A stretch of DNA of 64,000 nt from Aquisphaera sp049516015 (GCA_049516015.1 JBEKTN010000008.1:1-64000), one strand, 5' to 3'. Positions 26,765 to 35,838 are shown, numbered from the stretch's first letter. Translations and numbers: made by a program. The notes: generated from the sequence alone by a model not told the origin.

Positions 26765-26838
26765 GGTATGGTGTCCCCGGAACTCCGAAGCAGTTGGGTA
26801 TGGTGTCCCCGGAACTCCTGTCCCCGGAACTCCGAGCC
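26765..26838. repeat. TGTCCCCGGAACT repeat cluster
   Basis: GGTATGGTGTCCCCGGAACT occurs twice (about 26765 and 26797) and the shorter TGTCCCCGGAACTCC a third time (about 26819). The same word appears at 45828-45883 as an inverted pair, so this is a dispersed element of the genome, perhaps the end of an insertion sequence. Confidence 0.7.
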
Positions 26839-26843
26839 GAGAC

Positions 26844-26941
26844 AAAACGCCTAAATCTTGAAGAGAGTGATGTCCGGCCCTAATGAAACAGAAGGGAAAA
26901 CGTCTAACCTTGAAGAGAATGATGTCCGGCGCTAACGAAAC
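26844..26941. repeat. Two direct repeats of about 46 bp, period 53
   Basis: The copies at 26844-26889 and 26897-26941 both contain AAAACG, CTAA, CTTGAAGAGA, TGATGTCCGG and GAAAC in the same spacing, with a few mismatches. They lie 55 bases upstream of the exported-protein cluster and may hold its promoter or operator. Confidence 0.65.
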
Positions 26942-26995
26942 CAGAGCGGCAATGCTACGATGGTTCGGTGAAGAGAACTCAGTTCAGGAGGTAAG

Positions 26996-27496
26996 GTGAC
27001 GAGAAACATGCATGGGTTGTTGAGTGCCACTCTCGTTGCATGTACGGGACTGGTTTCCGCAGCGAACGCTGCCCAAGATCGGGACTATCGAAATTCTTCT
27101 CCCGGCGGGAAAGACCTGAAGGCGGCGTCTTTCTCGGGCGAAGAGCGAGTGAATGCGATCTCCCCGCCGACGGCACTCCGGGCGCTGCCGGAGACCCGGA
27201 GCGAGAAGCGGATCGCTCCTCGCACTCGAGAGACTCACACGGTGCTCACAACGATCGACAAGTTCGCGACCGGGGCCGGCACGACCGTCCGGCCCGCGTT
27301 GCACGATCCGGGCTCCAATAAACGACTCCTCTCGGACACCGGCCCGGCCGCCGTAGTGAACGTCCTCGGCCACGAAGCGGCGTTGATCGACCAGTTGGAT
27401 GACGTGACGAAAACTCGGTCGCGATGGCTGAGGGATCGGAACGAAGGTCGCGACCGCGAGCTGCAACTCCCGTTCTCCAGGTCCCGACGCGACTGA
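26996..27496 (+). CDS. Small exported hypothetical protein
   Basis: A 166-residue protein from a GTG with an excellent AGGAGGTAAG site. Residues 8-25 form a signal peptide ending in AANA-A. The mature part is charged, with no membrane helix and no motif I recognise (examples: RIAPRTRETHTVLTTIDKFATGAG, NVLGHEAALIDQLDDVTKTRSRW). It lies 65 bases before the M48-like gene in the same direction and probably starts this operon. Confidence 0.65.
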   Translation: MTRNMHGLLSATLVACTGLVSAANAAQDRDYRNSSPGGKDLKAASFSGEERVNAISPPTALRALPETRSEKRIAPRTRETHTVLTTIDKFATGAGTTVRPALHDPGSNKRLLSDTGPAAVVNVLGHEAALIDQLDDVTKTRSRWLRDRNEGRDRELQLPFSRSRRD

Positions 27497-27561
27497 GCGA
27501 AACCGTGAGGCGACGCTGCAACCTGGAGGCAACCGGTCTGAACTCCCAAGGAGATTCGAGA

Positions 27562-29424
27562 ATGAGATGTCCATCCAAGGTACGCCGCCGATGGCGAATC
27601 TCAGTGCTCGTGTGCGCGTTCCTCCCGTGGATATCGGGTGTGGCCCGGGCGGCCGAGCCCGACGCGGATCACTCACTGTTGAAGCGTGTCTCGGAGCAGC
27701 TCGTGTCCGTGGCGTCGCCTGTGCCGGACTACGTCTGGCCACCGACGTTCGAGATCCTCGCGGATAAGGACATCCAGGCCTTCGCGAGCGACGAGAGGAC
27801 CCCCGAGGAGAGGCGCGAGGGGAAAAAGGTCCGTCCCAGAGTCGTGGTTCACAGCGCTACGATGACCGAAGTGATCCAGGGCGACGCCGACCGATTGGCG
27901 CTGATCCTGGGGCACGAACTCGGGCATGTCGTCCTGCGGCACATCGAGAGTCCTCGTGGGCGGACCCCTTTCGTCCAGAATGCCTTCACACGGGCCCAGG
28001 AATACGCAGCGGACGATAAGGGAATGGAGCTCGCGCTGGCGGCCGGCTTCTCCCGCTTGCGCGGCCTGAAGGCCTTGCGGCGGGCGATGGAGCTTGGTCC
28101 GAGGTTCGTCTCCTTCGAGGCCCTGGGGCATGACCACCCGTCCTGGGAGGATCGGCTCAAGCGGATCGACGAGAGGGATCAAGCGCCCCTCTGGCAAGCT
28201 ATGAGCGCCTTTCGCAATGGGACCTATTTCCTGATCAGCGAGCAGTACGACTCCGCGGAGCAGTGCTTCAAGGAGGTGACGAAAGAGTTCCCCGGTTGCC
28301 CCGAGGCCTGGGCGAACCTCGGGTACACAAAGCTGATGGAATACTGCGACAAGCTCGATGTCGACGACCTCCGCCGCCTCGATGTCGGCCACCTCGTGAT
28401 CGGCGGGTTCTACCGCACTCCTGGTTCGCTCGAAGCCAAACTGCGGGGGGTCGACCCCGAACTCTGGTGGGACGCCGTCGGCGCTCTGCGCGAGGCGCTG
28501 CGGCTCAAGCCCGACTTGATCCTGGCGCGGTCGAACCTGGGTGTGGCCTACCTGGTGCATCCCGAGGGCAAGGACGTGGGGCGGGCGACGGAGTATCTCC
28601 TGACGGCGGCCGAGGCGGCCGAGGCCGACAAGGACCTTGACCCCATCGCCCGCGCGACCGTTCTGATCAATGCCGGCGTGGCCGAGCTCGCCGGGGGTCA
28701 TCCCGAACAGGCCCGACGCATCTTCGACCGGGTCGAGAACGAGCCCCGGTCCTTCCCCCGGTCGATCTCCGGGGCCGTGCAATACAACCGTATGCTCCTG
28801 CTCCAGGCCTCCGCCGACCTGGACGATCGCCGCAAGGCGCTGGCGAACCTCGGGAGCTACCTGCGATCGGTGGGCCAGAACAGCGCCTGGTGGCCTCTGG
28901 CCTACGACCGCTACGCCACGCTCTGCCAGGCCCTGGGCCAGCCGCCGAAGTCGCAGGACGCGCTGCGGAGCCAGGCCCCGCCCCGGCTCAAGCCGCTGTC
29001 GGCGATCGAACTCGGGCCCAAGACGAGGGTCGAGCTGGGAGATCGTGTCTCCGAGGTCCGGCGCCGGCTCGGGACGGTCCAGGCGGTTCCGGTGATCGCG
29101 CGGACCAACCTCGTACGGTTGATCTGCCCCGATCGGGGAATCGAGCTGCTGTGTACCGAACAGGTGCTGGCGATCTGCCTGCGCGGTCCAACGGCTCCGC
29201 CGCTCTCGCTCCGGACGACGGGCCTGGGGGCGAACAACAAGGCGTTGCGAGTCGGCATGGCCGAAGCGGAGCTCGATCAAGTTCTCAAGGACCAGGATTA
29301 TCCCGTATTCAAGGAGCTGATCGTCCCGGACGTCCACTACCAGTATTACCGCGAACTTGGCCTCGCGGTCCGGCTCCGGCAGGGTGTGGTCGAGGAGCTG
29401 GTGATCGTTCAACTCCCGCATTAG
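27562..29424 (+). CDS. M48-like metallopeptidase with TPR-like repeats
   Basis: A 620-residue exported protein. A signal peptide (residues 8-28, ending VARAAEP) is followed by a zinc peptidase domain with HELGH at 118-122 and the third ligand in QEYAADDKG (Glu147), as in M48 (Ste24/HtpX-like) and BepA-type peptidases. Residues 210-430 are TPR-like: a helix pair with ISEQYDSAEQCFKEV and another with PDLILARSNLGVAYLVHPEG. The last 100 residues are a beta-rich domain (TRVELGDRVSEVRRRLGTV). BepA in Proteobacteria is a periplasmic M48-TPR peptidase for outer-membrane quality control, and this protein has the same logic. The ATG at 27562 follows AAGGAG. Confidence 0.85.
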   Translation: MRCPSKVRRRWRISVLVCAFLPWISGVARAAEPDADHSLLKRVSEQLVSVASPVPDYVWPPTFEILADKDIQAFASDERTPEERREGKKVRPRVVVHSATMTEVIQGDADRLALILGHELGHVVLRHIESPRGRTPFVQNAFTRAQEYAADDKGMELALAAGFSRLRGLKALRRAMELGPRFVSFEALGHDHPSWEDRLKRIDERDQAPLWQAMSAFRNGTYFLISEQYDSAEQCFKEVTKEFPGCPEAWANLGYTKLMEYCDKLDVDDLRRLDVGHLVIGGFYRTPGSLEAKLRGVDPELWWDAVGALREALRLKPDLILARSNLGVAYLVHPEGKDVGRATEYLLTAAEAAEADKDLDPIARATVLINAGVAELAGGHPEQARRIFDRVENEPRSFPRSISGAVQYNRMLLLQASADLDDRRKALANLGSYLRSVGQNSAWWPLAYDRYATLCQALGQPPKSQDALRSQAPPRLKPLSAIELGPKTRVELGDRVSEVRRRLGTVQAVPVIARTNLVRLICPDRGIELLCTEQVLAICLRGPTAPPLSLRTTGLGANNKALRVGMAEAELDQVLKDQDYPVFKELIVPDVHYQYYRELGLAVRLRQGVVEELVIVQLPH

Positions 29425-29496
29425 CATGTCTTGTAGTCGTCGCAAGATTCGGCCCGAACCGTTCGAAGTTCATTCGTTTTCGAGAAGAGGACTTGC

Positions 29497-30051
29497 ATGA
29501 TGACCCCCAGCCTGATGAGACGTACCGCCGTGGCCCTGCTCGTGGTCGCCTCGGTCGGTGGGATCGGTTCGGTGGCCAGGGCCGACGACAAGCCCCCCAA
29601 GCAGGCCGCCCCCAAGACCCTTGAGCAGTTGTTGAAGGAGACGGGTTTCGCCTACTCCCGGCCCAAGGAAGGGGTGTATCGAGTGGCTGTGGAATCCGGC
29701 GGCGAGGTTTCGATGATCGTCGTCGAGGAAAGGACGATGAGTTGGAAGTCCCGGGACGGTTCCCCGACGAAGGTCGCCGTGCTTTACACGCAGGTCACGC
29801 CGACGCTCCCCCGGGAATTCAAGATCCCCCCGGCAATGCTGATGCGGCTCGCCGAGCTCAACGACAAATTCACGTTCGGCAGCCTCAGCGTCGGCGGCTC
29901 CGGCGAGAAGGTCGTTTTCTACAACGCCTCGTTCTTCCTCCGCAACGCCGACAGCGAGATGCTCTACGAGTACCTCATGCTGGCGCATTCATCCCGCACC
30001 AGTTCGCGGAAGGAACTCGTTCCCTTCTTGCAGGATGCGTCCGGCAACTGA
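29497..30051 (+). CDS. Exported YbjN/T3SS-chaperone-like protein
   Basis: A 184-residue protein with a signal peptide ending ARA-DD (residue 29-30). The mature part begins TLEQLLKETGFAYSRPKEGVYRVAVES, then alternating strands and a helix (PPAMLMRLAELNDKFTFGSLSV), like the small alpha-beta YbjN or type III chaperone fold. The fold call is inference. It starts 72 bases after the M48-like gene. It may be a binding partner of the peptidase or the CHAT protein. Confidence 0.62.
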   Translation: MMTPSLMRRTAVALLVVASVGGIGSVARADDKPPKQAAPKTLEQLLKETGFAYSRPKEGVYRVAVESGGEVSMIVVEERTMSWKSRDGSPTKVAVLYTQVTPTLPREFKIPPAMLMRLAELNDKFTFGSLSVGGSGEKVVFYNASFFLRNADSEMLYEYLMLAHSSRTSSRKELVPFLQDASGN

Positions 30052-30205
30052 GGCCGATGAGGGTTCGCGTGGGGGGCCGGGCTTTCCGTGCAAACAGAAC
30101 CGTTCACCAACGGACGGAGGAAACCGGTTTCGATGGTGCAACCGGGCTCCTCCCGTTCCAATGGGAGATCACCTTGGGAGAACGACACACGAGGGCGGTG
30201 ACATC

Positions 30206-33184
30206 ATGGAATCTCGAAACCGGCGTGAGCTGATTGTTGAACATCCCCGCACCCGGCACGGGGCCCACCGGGGCACGGTTGCGGGGCTGCTGAACATCGC
30301 GGTGCTGGTCGCGTGCCTGGCCGGAGCGGCGTCCGCCGCCACCGATCCGCCCCCGGCGCTGACCGACGCCCAGCGGGAGCAGCTCAAGGAATGCGACCGA
30401 CTCGGCAGGGAGGCCGATGCACTACAAGGCCAGGGGAAGCTCGCCGAGGCCACGGCGGCTGTCCGGCAGATCCTGGACATCGAGCGAAGGGTGTGGGGCA
30501 ATGATCACGCCGATGTCGTGGGTTCCCTGCGCAGGCTGTCCCAGCTTGCTTCGGCGCAGGAGGATTTCCCGGCGGCGAAGGAGGCCGCCGCGGAGGCGTT
30601 GGCGATCACGGGCAAGCTCCACGGACCGAAACATTGGCGGGTGACCGATGTCCGCTGGGAACTGGCCGACGTCGAGCACCGTGCCACCCTGGACCCAGAG
30701 CAGCGCCGCCAACTGGCGGATGCGACACAATTGAACGAGCAAGTGTTTGGGCTACACCGACTGGGGCGATATGGCGAGGCGCTGGAGGCCGCCCAAAGGG
30801 AGCTGGCGAACCGCAAGCGGGTGCTGGGGGAGGACCACCCCGACTACGCCCAAAGCCTCAACAACCTGGCCGAGCTGTACCAAGACAAGGGCGATTATGC
30901 GCAGGCCGAGTCGCTCTATCGCCAGGCATTGGAGATCCGCAAGCGGGTGCTGGGGGAGGACCACCCCGACTACGCCCAAAGCCTCAACAACCTGGCCGAG
31001 CTGTACCAAGCCAAGGGCGATTATGCGCGGGCCCAGCCGCTCTTGCGCCAGGCCTTGGCGATCCGCAAGCGGGTGCTGGGGGAGGACCACCCCGACTACG
31101 CCACCAGCCTCAACAACTTGGCCGGGCTGTACGAGGCCAAGGGCGATTATGCGCAGGCCGAGCCGCTCTATCGCCAGGCCCTGGCGAACCGCAAGCGGGT
31201 GCTGGGGGAGGACCACCCCGACTACGCCACCTGCCTCGGCAACCTGGCGTGCTTGTATCAAGCCACCAACCGACCCGAACTCGCTTTGGCCACGCTCGTC
31301 CACGACATGAAGGTCCAGCAGACCAACCTCCGGCGCGTCTTCGCCGTCTCCGCCGAGCCCGCCATGCGCGCCTACCTGGACATGATCCATTCCACGCTCG
31401 ACGGCCTGATCAGCATGGCCAGGACCCGCGATGAGCCCGAGCTGGCCGCGACCACACTGACCTGGACCCTGCGCCGCAAGGCCGTCATCCTCGACACCCT
31501 CTGCCAGTTCCGCGACGCCCAGCGCCGGCTCCAGAGCGACCCCGCCGTCTCCGCGCGCTCCGTCAGCCTGCGGGCCCTCAGAACGCAACTCAACGACTGG
31601 CCCTTGAATCCCCCGCGCGGGCTCGACGCCGGGGCCCTCAGGCAGCAGTTGGCGGCCAAGCGCCAGGAGGCCGACCAGGTTGAGGCCGAACTCTATCGAC
31701 AGCTCACGGCCGACCGCCCCGGTCAGGCGCAGGACCCCGCCACGGTGGACACCGAGACTGCGCGGCGTCGTCTCCCGGCGGGTTCCGCCCTTGTCGAGCT
31801 GGTGCGCTCCAGGCTCTTCGACTTCCAGGCCACGGGCCAGGCGCCGCGCTGGAAACCCGCCCATTATTTCGCCCTGGTGCTGCGAGCCGACCGCGATGCC
31901 CAGCCTCGGATGATCGACCTCGGCGCGGCCGAAGAGATCGATGCCGGCATCGGTAAGCTCCGCGGAGCCGTCGACCAGTTTCGCAAGACCTTCGAGAACA
32001 AAAAGCGGCCCGACGAGCGCGCCGCGGAGGACCACTTCCGGAAGCTCGGCACCGGGCTGTATACCAAGCCGTTCGCACCCCTGCGCGCGGCGCTGGGGGA
32101 AGCAGCGCTGATCTACCTGGCCCCCGACGGGGCGCTGAACCTGCTGCCGTTCGAGGCGCTGGTCGACGAGCAAGGGAACTACCTGGTCGAGTCGCGACGA
32201 TTCGTCTACCTGTCCAGCGGTCGCGATCTGCTCCGGCCCGCCGCGGCGCCGGCCCGGGGGACGGTGATCTTCGCCGATCCTGACTTCGATCTCGACGCGG
32301 CGGACCGTCGGAAGGTGGCCCGAGCCCTCCTGGACGCTCTGGCCGCCAAGCCGGGATCGAGCTTACGAGTTCACGCCCCGCATATCGACCTCTCCCAACG
32401 TCTGACCGCGGCCCCGTCGGCTCCCCGCCTCAGCACCCGGGGGACACGCTCCGACGAGCTGCGCGGCCTGAAATGGGAGTCGCTCAAGAACTTCGGCCCC
32501 GAGGCGGACGAAATCGAGAAGGAACTGGCCGGCAGCGGCTACGGGCCGGTCACCGTCTACCGCGGCAAGGAGGCGCTGGAGGATGTGTTCAAGGCGCTCC
32601 CGGCGCCGCGGGTCCTCCACATGATCACCCACGGCAAGTACCTCCCGAACCGTGTCGATCCCGAGGACCGGGTGCGTCCGGTTGCCGTGGTCCCGGGGTT
32701 GGGCATGGGGCGTGGGTTCGGCCGACTCCAGGTCATGGAGGATCCCCTGTTCCGCTCGTGGCTGGTGCTGGCGGGGGCCAACAAACTGAGTGAGGACGAG
32801 GACCAGCCGGATGCGGCGGTGGACGACGGCTGGCTCACCGCCGGGGAGATCGCGGCGCTCGATCTGCGCGGAACTGAACTGGTGGTGCTCAGCGCCTGCG
32901 ACACCGGCCGGGGCGACGTGCGCGGAGGCGAGGGGGTGTACGGCCTGCGCCGGGCCTTCCTCTACGCCGGAGCTCGGACGCTGGTGACGAGCCTGTTCCC
33001 GGTGCCGGATGAGCAGACGCGGGAGCTGATGGGGCAGTTCTACCGCAGCCTGAAGGAAGGCCGTGGGAAGCTGTCGGCGTTGCACGAAGCGCAGCTCGCG
33101 TTGATCCGCCAGCGGCGTCAGAGCGGCGGCGCGGCGCACCCGTTCTTCTGGGCGAGCTTCGTGCTCGTGGGCGATCCCGATTAG
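30206..33184 (+). CDS. CHAT-domain (caspase-like) protein with TPR repeats
   Basis: A 992-residue protein. The N-terminus carries one hydrophobic signal or anchor segment (residues 24-45, ending AGAASA). Residues 60-380 hold TPR units of 42 residues, of the family with LGEDHPDYA(Q/T)SLNNLA and YRQALAIRKRV. The C-terminal CHAT domain (about 560-992) has the catalytic dyad His809 in HMITHGKYL and Cys898 in LSACDTG, which is the caspase/separase-like arrangement. CHAT proteases are usually triggered by a sensor that binds their TPR region. Export of such a protease to the envelope is unusual. The ATG at 30206 gives a clean signal. It follows the YbjN-like gene by 154 bases. Confidence 0.9.
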   Translation: MESRNRRELIVEHPRTRHGAHRGTVAGLLNIAVLVACLAGAASAATDPPPALTDAQREQLKECDRLGREADALQGQGKLAEATAAVRQILDIERRVWGNDHADVVGSLRRLSQLASAQEDFPAAKEAAAEALAITGKLHGPKHWRVTDVRWELADVEHRATLDPEQRRQLADATQLNEQVFGLHRLGRYGEALEAAQRELANRKRVLGEDHPDYAQSLNNLAELYQDKGDYAQAESLYRQALEIRKRVLGEDHPDYAQSLNNLAELYQAKGDYARAQPLLRQALAIRKRVLGEDHPDYATSLNNLAGLYEAKGDYAQAEPLYRQALANRKRVLGEDHPDYATCLGNLACLYQATNRPELALATLVHDMKVQQTNLRRVFAVSAEPAMRAYLDMIHSTLDGLISMARTRDEPELAATTLTWTLRRKAVILDTLCQFRDAQRRLQSDPAVSARSVSLRALRTQLNDWPLNPPRGLDAGALRQQLAAKRQEADQVEAELYRQLTADRPGQAQDPATVDTETARRRLPAGSALVELVRSRLFDFQATGQAPRWKPAHYFALVLRADRDAQPRMIDLGAAEEIDAGIGKLRGAVDQFRKTFENKKRPDERAAEDHFRKLGTGLYTKPFAPLRAALGEAALIYLAPDGALNLLPFEALVDEQGNYLVESRRFVYLSSGRDLLRPAAAPARGTVIFADPDFDLDAADRRKVARALLDALAAKPGSSLRVHAPHIDLSQRLTAAPSAPRLSTRGTRSDELRGLKWESLKNFGPEADEIEKELAGSGYGPVTVYRGKEALEDVFKALPAPRVLHMITHGKYLPNRVDPEDRVRPVAVVPGLGMGRGFGRLQVMEDPLFRSWLVLAGANKLSEDEDQPDAAVDDGWLTAGEIAALDLRGTELVVLSACDTGRGDVRGGEGVYGLRRAFLYAGARTLVTSLFPVPDEQTRELMGQFYRSLKEGRGKLSALHEAQLALIRQRRQSGGAAHPFFWASFVLVGDPD
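30770..31315. repeat. DNA-level tandem repeat of 126 bp inside the CHAT gene
   Basis: Near-identical 126-base units begin at 30812, 30938, 31064 and 31190 (each starts CGCAAGCGGGTGCTGGG). Their high identity means recent expansion or gene conversion. Each unit encodes one 42-residue TPR, so copy number can change without breaking the frame. Confidence 0.9.
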
Positions 33185-33265
33185 CGTCGCGCCCCGTGGC
33201 CGCTCTGTTCCCCAGGCCTTGAGGACGTTGTGTCAGCACGGTTCGAGACCTTGGAGACGGAAAGC

Positions 33266-33568
33266 ATGGCCACCATGACCCAGGGATCTCGGCATCGGCC
33301 TTTTCTTCAGGTTCGGCGGGCCGGTCCCCGCCGTGGGGCGGGCGTGGGCGTCGTTCTCTTGAGCACGGCGCTGTTCCTCGGCTGCCTGGCCGGAGCGGCG
33401 TCCGCCGCCGACCCGCCCCCAGCGCTGACCGACGCCCGGCGGGAGCATCTCGACGAGCTCTTCGCCCGGCTCCTGAGGAGGAGTCGTGCCCACCCAGCGC
33501 TGACCGACGCCCAGCGGCTTCGCGGGGTCTGGGCCGGTTTCCGGTTTTCGCGACGTGCCCTGTGGTAA
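33266..33568 (+). pseudogene. CHAT/TPR paralogue, N-terminal fragment
   Basis: About 100 residues. A basic start and a hydrophobic segment with GCLAGAASAADPPPALTDA match the leader of the complete CHAT protein upstream. DARREHL and HPALTDAQRL follow, and then the frame changes to unrelated residues and a stop. It has no TPR array and no CHAT domain, so it is a truncated duplicate. It may still encode an exported peptide. Confidence 0.65.
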
Positions 33569-33752
33569 TATTGGTGCTCGAAGGGGACATTCCTAATTGC
33601 TCTGGTAAACTGCACGATCCAGTCAAACCTGGTTTTCCGCAGACTGGGCATCTTGCCGCAACAATTAAGAAAGTCCCTTTTGTTCGTCCCCTGGCCTTCA
33701 TCAATAGGTGCGGGTATAGTGGAGTCATCCATCTACCCCCCTGGAAGATCCC

Positions 33753-33986
33753 ATGACGACCAAACTTTCCGACGATCTCCGGCAGGCCATCGAGGAACAT
33801 GGAGGGGCGCCCGTGTATGTCGTTGATGCCATAACCGGTGCCAGGTACGTGCTGATGCGAGCCGAACAGTTCGAGAAGATCAGGGCTATCGTCGACGGCG
33901 ATGAGGTCGAGGCGATGTATCCTCTCCTTGCGGACATCAAGCCGGATGATTGGGAGGATATCAGCTACTATGACCGGAAGCCATGA
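33753..33986 (+). CDS. Antitoxin of MazEF-like module
   Basis: A 77-residue acidic protein. The core VYVVDAITGARYVLMRAEQFEKI has the pattern of antitoxins of the type paired with MazF or PemK. The C-terminus is Asp-rich (IKPDDWEDISYYD), as expected for the toxin-binding tail. Its stop overlaps the toxin start by four bases (ATGA). Confidence 0.8.
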   Translation: MTTKLSDDLRQAIEEHGGAPVYVVDAITGARYVLMRAEQFEKIRAIVDGDEVEAMYPLLADIKPDDWEDISYYDRKP

Positions 33987-34333
33987 AGCGCGGTGATGTC
34001 GTCCTTCTGGATTATCCGTACGCTGACGGGAGCGGGTCCAAAGTCCGCCCGGCGCTCATTGTCCAGAATGACGGGGACAACCAACGCCTTACGAATACGA
34101 TCGTCGCTCTCATCACCAAGAACGTGAGCCGCGTTCATGAACCAACGCAACTCCTCATCGACGTTTCGACGCCGGAAGGCCGTCCGTCCGGATTGAATCA
34201 GACCTCGGCCGTCACCTGCGGCAATGTCTTCACGGTGGCACAGACGAAGGTTCGTCGGCTGATCGGCAGTCTGTCACCAGCGACGATGACCCAGATTGAT
34301 GCTTGCCTGAGAGCGGCACTCGATCTGCCCTGA
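33983..34333 (+). CDS. MazF/PemK-type endoribonuclease toxin
   Basis: A 116-residue protein with the family start KRGDVVLLDYPYADG and the RPALIVQND strand. It also has the TNTIVALIT and LNQTSAVTCGNVFTVAQTKV blocks, in which the conserved Thr/Ser lies near the RNA-cleaving centre. MazF toxins cut single-stranded mRNA at short motifs. Length is normal. It is directly coupled to the antitoxin upstream (ATGA overlap). Confidence 0.88.
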   Translation: MKRGDVVLLDYPYADGSGSKVRPALIVQNDGDNQRLTNTIVALITKNVSRVHEPTQLLIDVSTPEGRPSGLNQTSAVTCGNVFTVAQTKVRRLIGSLSPATMTQIDACLRAALDLP

Positions 34334-34775
34334 TGCAGGGAGCAAGGGGTTGTCGAAACGCTGTCGAGACAATTGGGTTGGAGCGAGTTCCTCGCCATCG
34401 ATTGATCGCCGGAGCGGGCGAGTGCACGACGTGTTTGGATAGCGGCTTCAAGAGTACAGGGCGAAAATCGGTGTCGTCTCTCCTTTCGCATGGACAAGCA
34501 GCGACACCGATTTCCGCGCCTGCGCTGGCGTTTCAGCCCGTAGGGTGTGTCGAGTCCGCGAAGGCGCACCTTGCGGATCTGGGCGAAGCCATAACGCAGA
34601 CCGTTAGATCGTGACGCATGCCCGTGATCGCATCATGCGCATCGGCGAGGCGAACCGGTTTGGGGTCGCCTGGCTGACCTTTGAGGTCGAGTTGCCTTCA
34701 TATTCCGCCATCTTCGTGTTATCCTTCAGTCATGACCCCGACGATTTCTGAAGAGCTACCGCGGGAAGCCACGCC
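34334..34775. other. Intergenic with a 12-bp hairpin
   Basis: Between the two toxin-antitoxin modules. AAATCGGTGTCG (34465-34476) pairs perfectly with 34502-34513 around a 25-base loop. No gene or terminator T run was seen. A promoter for the next module is expected near 34700-34760. Confidence 0.5.
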
Positions 34776-35054
34776 ATGAGCATCTGCTTCGATCTACCTC
34801 AGAACATCGAGCAGCAGCTTCGCAAGAACGGGGCAGATCTCGACCGCGAAGCGAAGGAGGTCTATCTCGTCGCCCTGTTCCGTCGCGGCATCGTCTGTCA
34901 CTACGACCTCGGTCTGGCCCTCGGCCTCGACCGCTTCGAGACCGATGCCTTGCTGAAACGCCATCAGGTGACGGAGCAATCGTTGGGGCACCAGGACGTC
35001 GACGCGGACGTGCGGAGCATCAACGATCTTCTGGCCGCGCCCGTCTCATCATGA
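34776..35054 (+). CDS. UPF0175 family antitoxin
   Basis: A 92-residue protein. KEVYLVALFRRGIVCHYDLGLALGLDRFETDALLKRHQV is the HTH-like UPF0175 core (quoted here in part: LALGLDRFETDALLK). UPF0175 proteins are usually the antitoxin half of modules with DUF3368 PIN-type toxins. The stop overlaps the next start by four bases (ATGA 35051-35054). Confidence 0.83.
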   Translation: MSICFDLPQNIEQQLRKNGADLDREAKEVYLVALFRRGIVCHYDLGLALGLDRFETDALLKRHQVTEQSLGHQDVDADVRSINDLLAAPVSS

Positions 35055-35572
35055 TTGTCGTTGCCGATAGCTCGCCGTTCGTCGTGCTGGTCGCGGTTGG
35101 TCATATCGACGTGCTCCCCTCTCTCTTCGAGCGCATTGTCATTCCCCCGGAAGTGGAAACCGAGCTCGCGTCACCGAAGCGTCCAGCGGCGGTTCAGGCC
35201 TTCATCGCGACCCCGCCGTCCTGGCTCGAGGTTCGCCCAGCCGCTACCGTTGAACAGGTCGAGGGCCTCCACGCTGGCGAAGCTGCCGCGATCGCACTTG
35301 CACTGGCGCTACGAGCTGACCGCGTCATCATCGACGAAGCGCGTGGCCGAAAGGTCGCAACAGGCCAGGGTTTGCGGGTCGTTGGCACGATCGGTGTCCT
35401 CGAAGCAGCAGCCGAGCGGGCTCTTATCGACCTGGACCAGGCATTCGCGAAAGTCAAGCAAACCGACTTTTGGGTGAGTTCGGCATTACTCGATGAACGA
35501 CTGGCTCGGTATTTCGAACGAAAAAGGACTCAGGACCGCGAAGCCCGCAAGCAGGGAACATCAGAACATTGA
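35051..35572 (+). CDS. DUF3368 PIN-like toxin
   Basis: A 173-residue protein with the PIN-like core: VVADSSPFVVLVAVG (first Asp), VIPPEVETELASP, GEAAAIALALAL (Glu), VIIDEARGRKVA (Asp), GTIGVL. These acidic residues fit the metal-binding centre of a PIN RNase. It is the toxin half of the module with the UPF0175 protein upstream. It is longer than many VapC proteins because of a C-terminal helix (RLARYFERKR). Confidence 0.85.
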   Translation: MIVVADSSPFVVLVAVGHIDVLPSLFERIVIPPEVETELASPKRPAAVQAFIATPPSWLEVRPAATVEQVEGLHAGEAAAIALALALRADRVIIDEARGRKVATGQGLRVVGTIGVLEAAAERALIDLDQAFAKVKQTDFWVSSALLDERLARYFERKRTQDREARKQGTSEH

Positions 35573-35838
35573 GCAAGCGCGTTCGGTAGCCGAGGGACTG
35601 AGTTCCTTGTCTCTGACGCCCCGATCCCTGTCGCCGCTCTATTGCGGCGCGGAGGGCGGGGATGTGAGTGGTGGCACTTGGTGGACACGAGTTGTCCATG
35701 GCGTCAGGAAGTGTGCATCATCCCAGGAGATCTGCCCATGAAAATCGCCCGGAATCGGGTTGCGGGGTGACAGCTTCTTGCGGGGTCATGTCCGAAGCTA
35801 ATTAATCCAGGCAACCCAGCAGGTTCTGAAGGTGTTGT
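35573..35838. other. Intergenic, no feature recognised
   Basis: Between the convergent DUF3368 toxin and nucleotidyltransferase genes. No clear hairpin with T run was found. Confidence 0.4.

Larger units (their letters stand above)
26180..26995. other. Intergenic region with dispersed repeats
   Basis: About 800 bases without a supported gene. The right part (26765-26941) is made of repeats described separately. A GGAGGTAAG ribosome site ends the region in front of the GTG at 26996. Confidence 0.5.

Noticed and set aside
27673..29445. 590-codon minus-strand frame across the M48-like gene
   Set aside because: Antisense to a gene with HELGH and signal peptide; no ribosome site.
30770..31315. 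CRISPR-like periodic repeats
   Set aside because: Period of 126 in frame, encodes TPR units, and no unique spacers exist.
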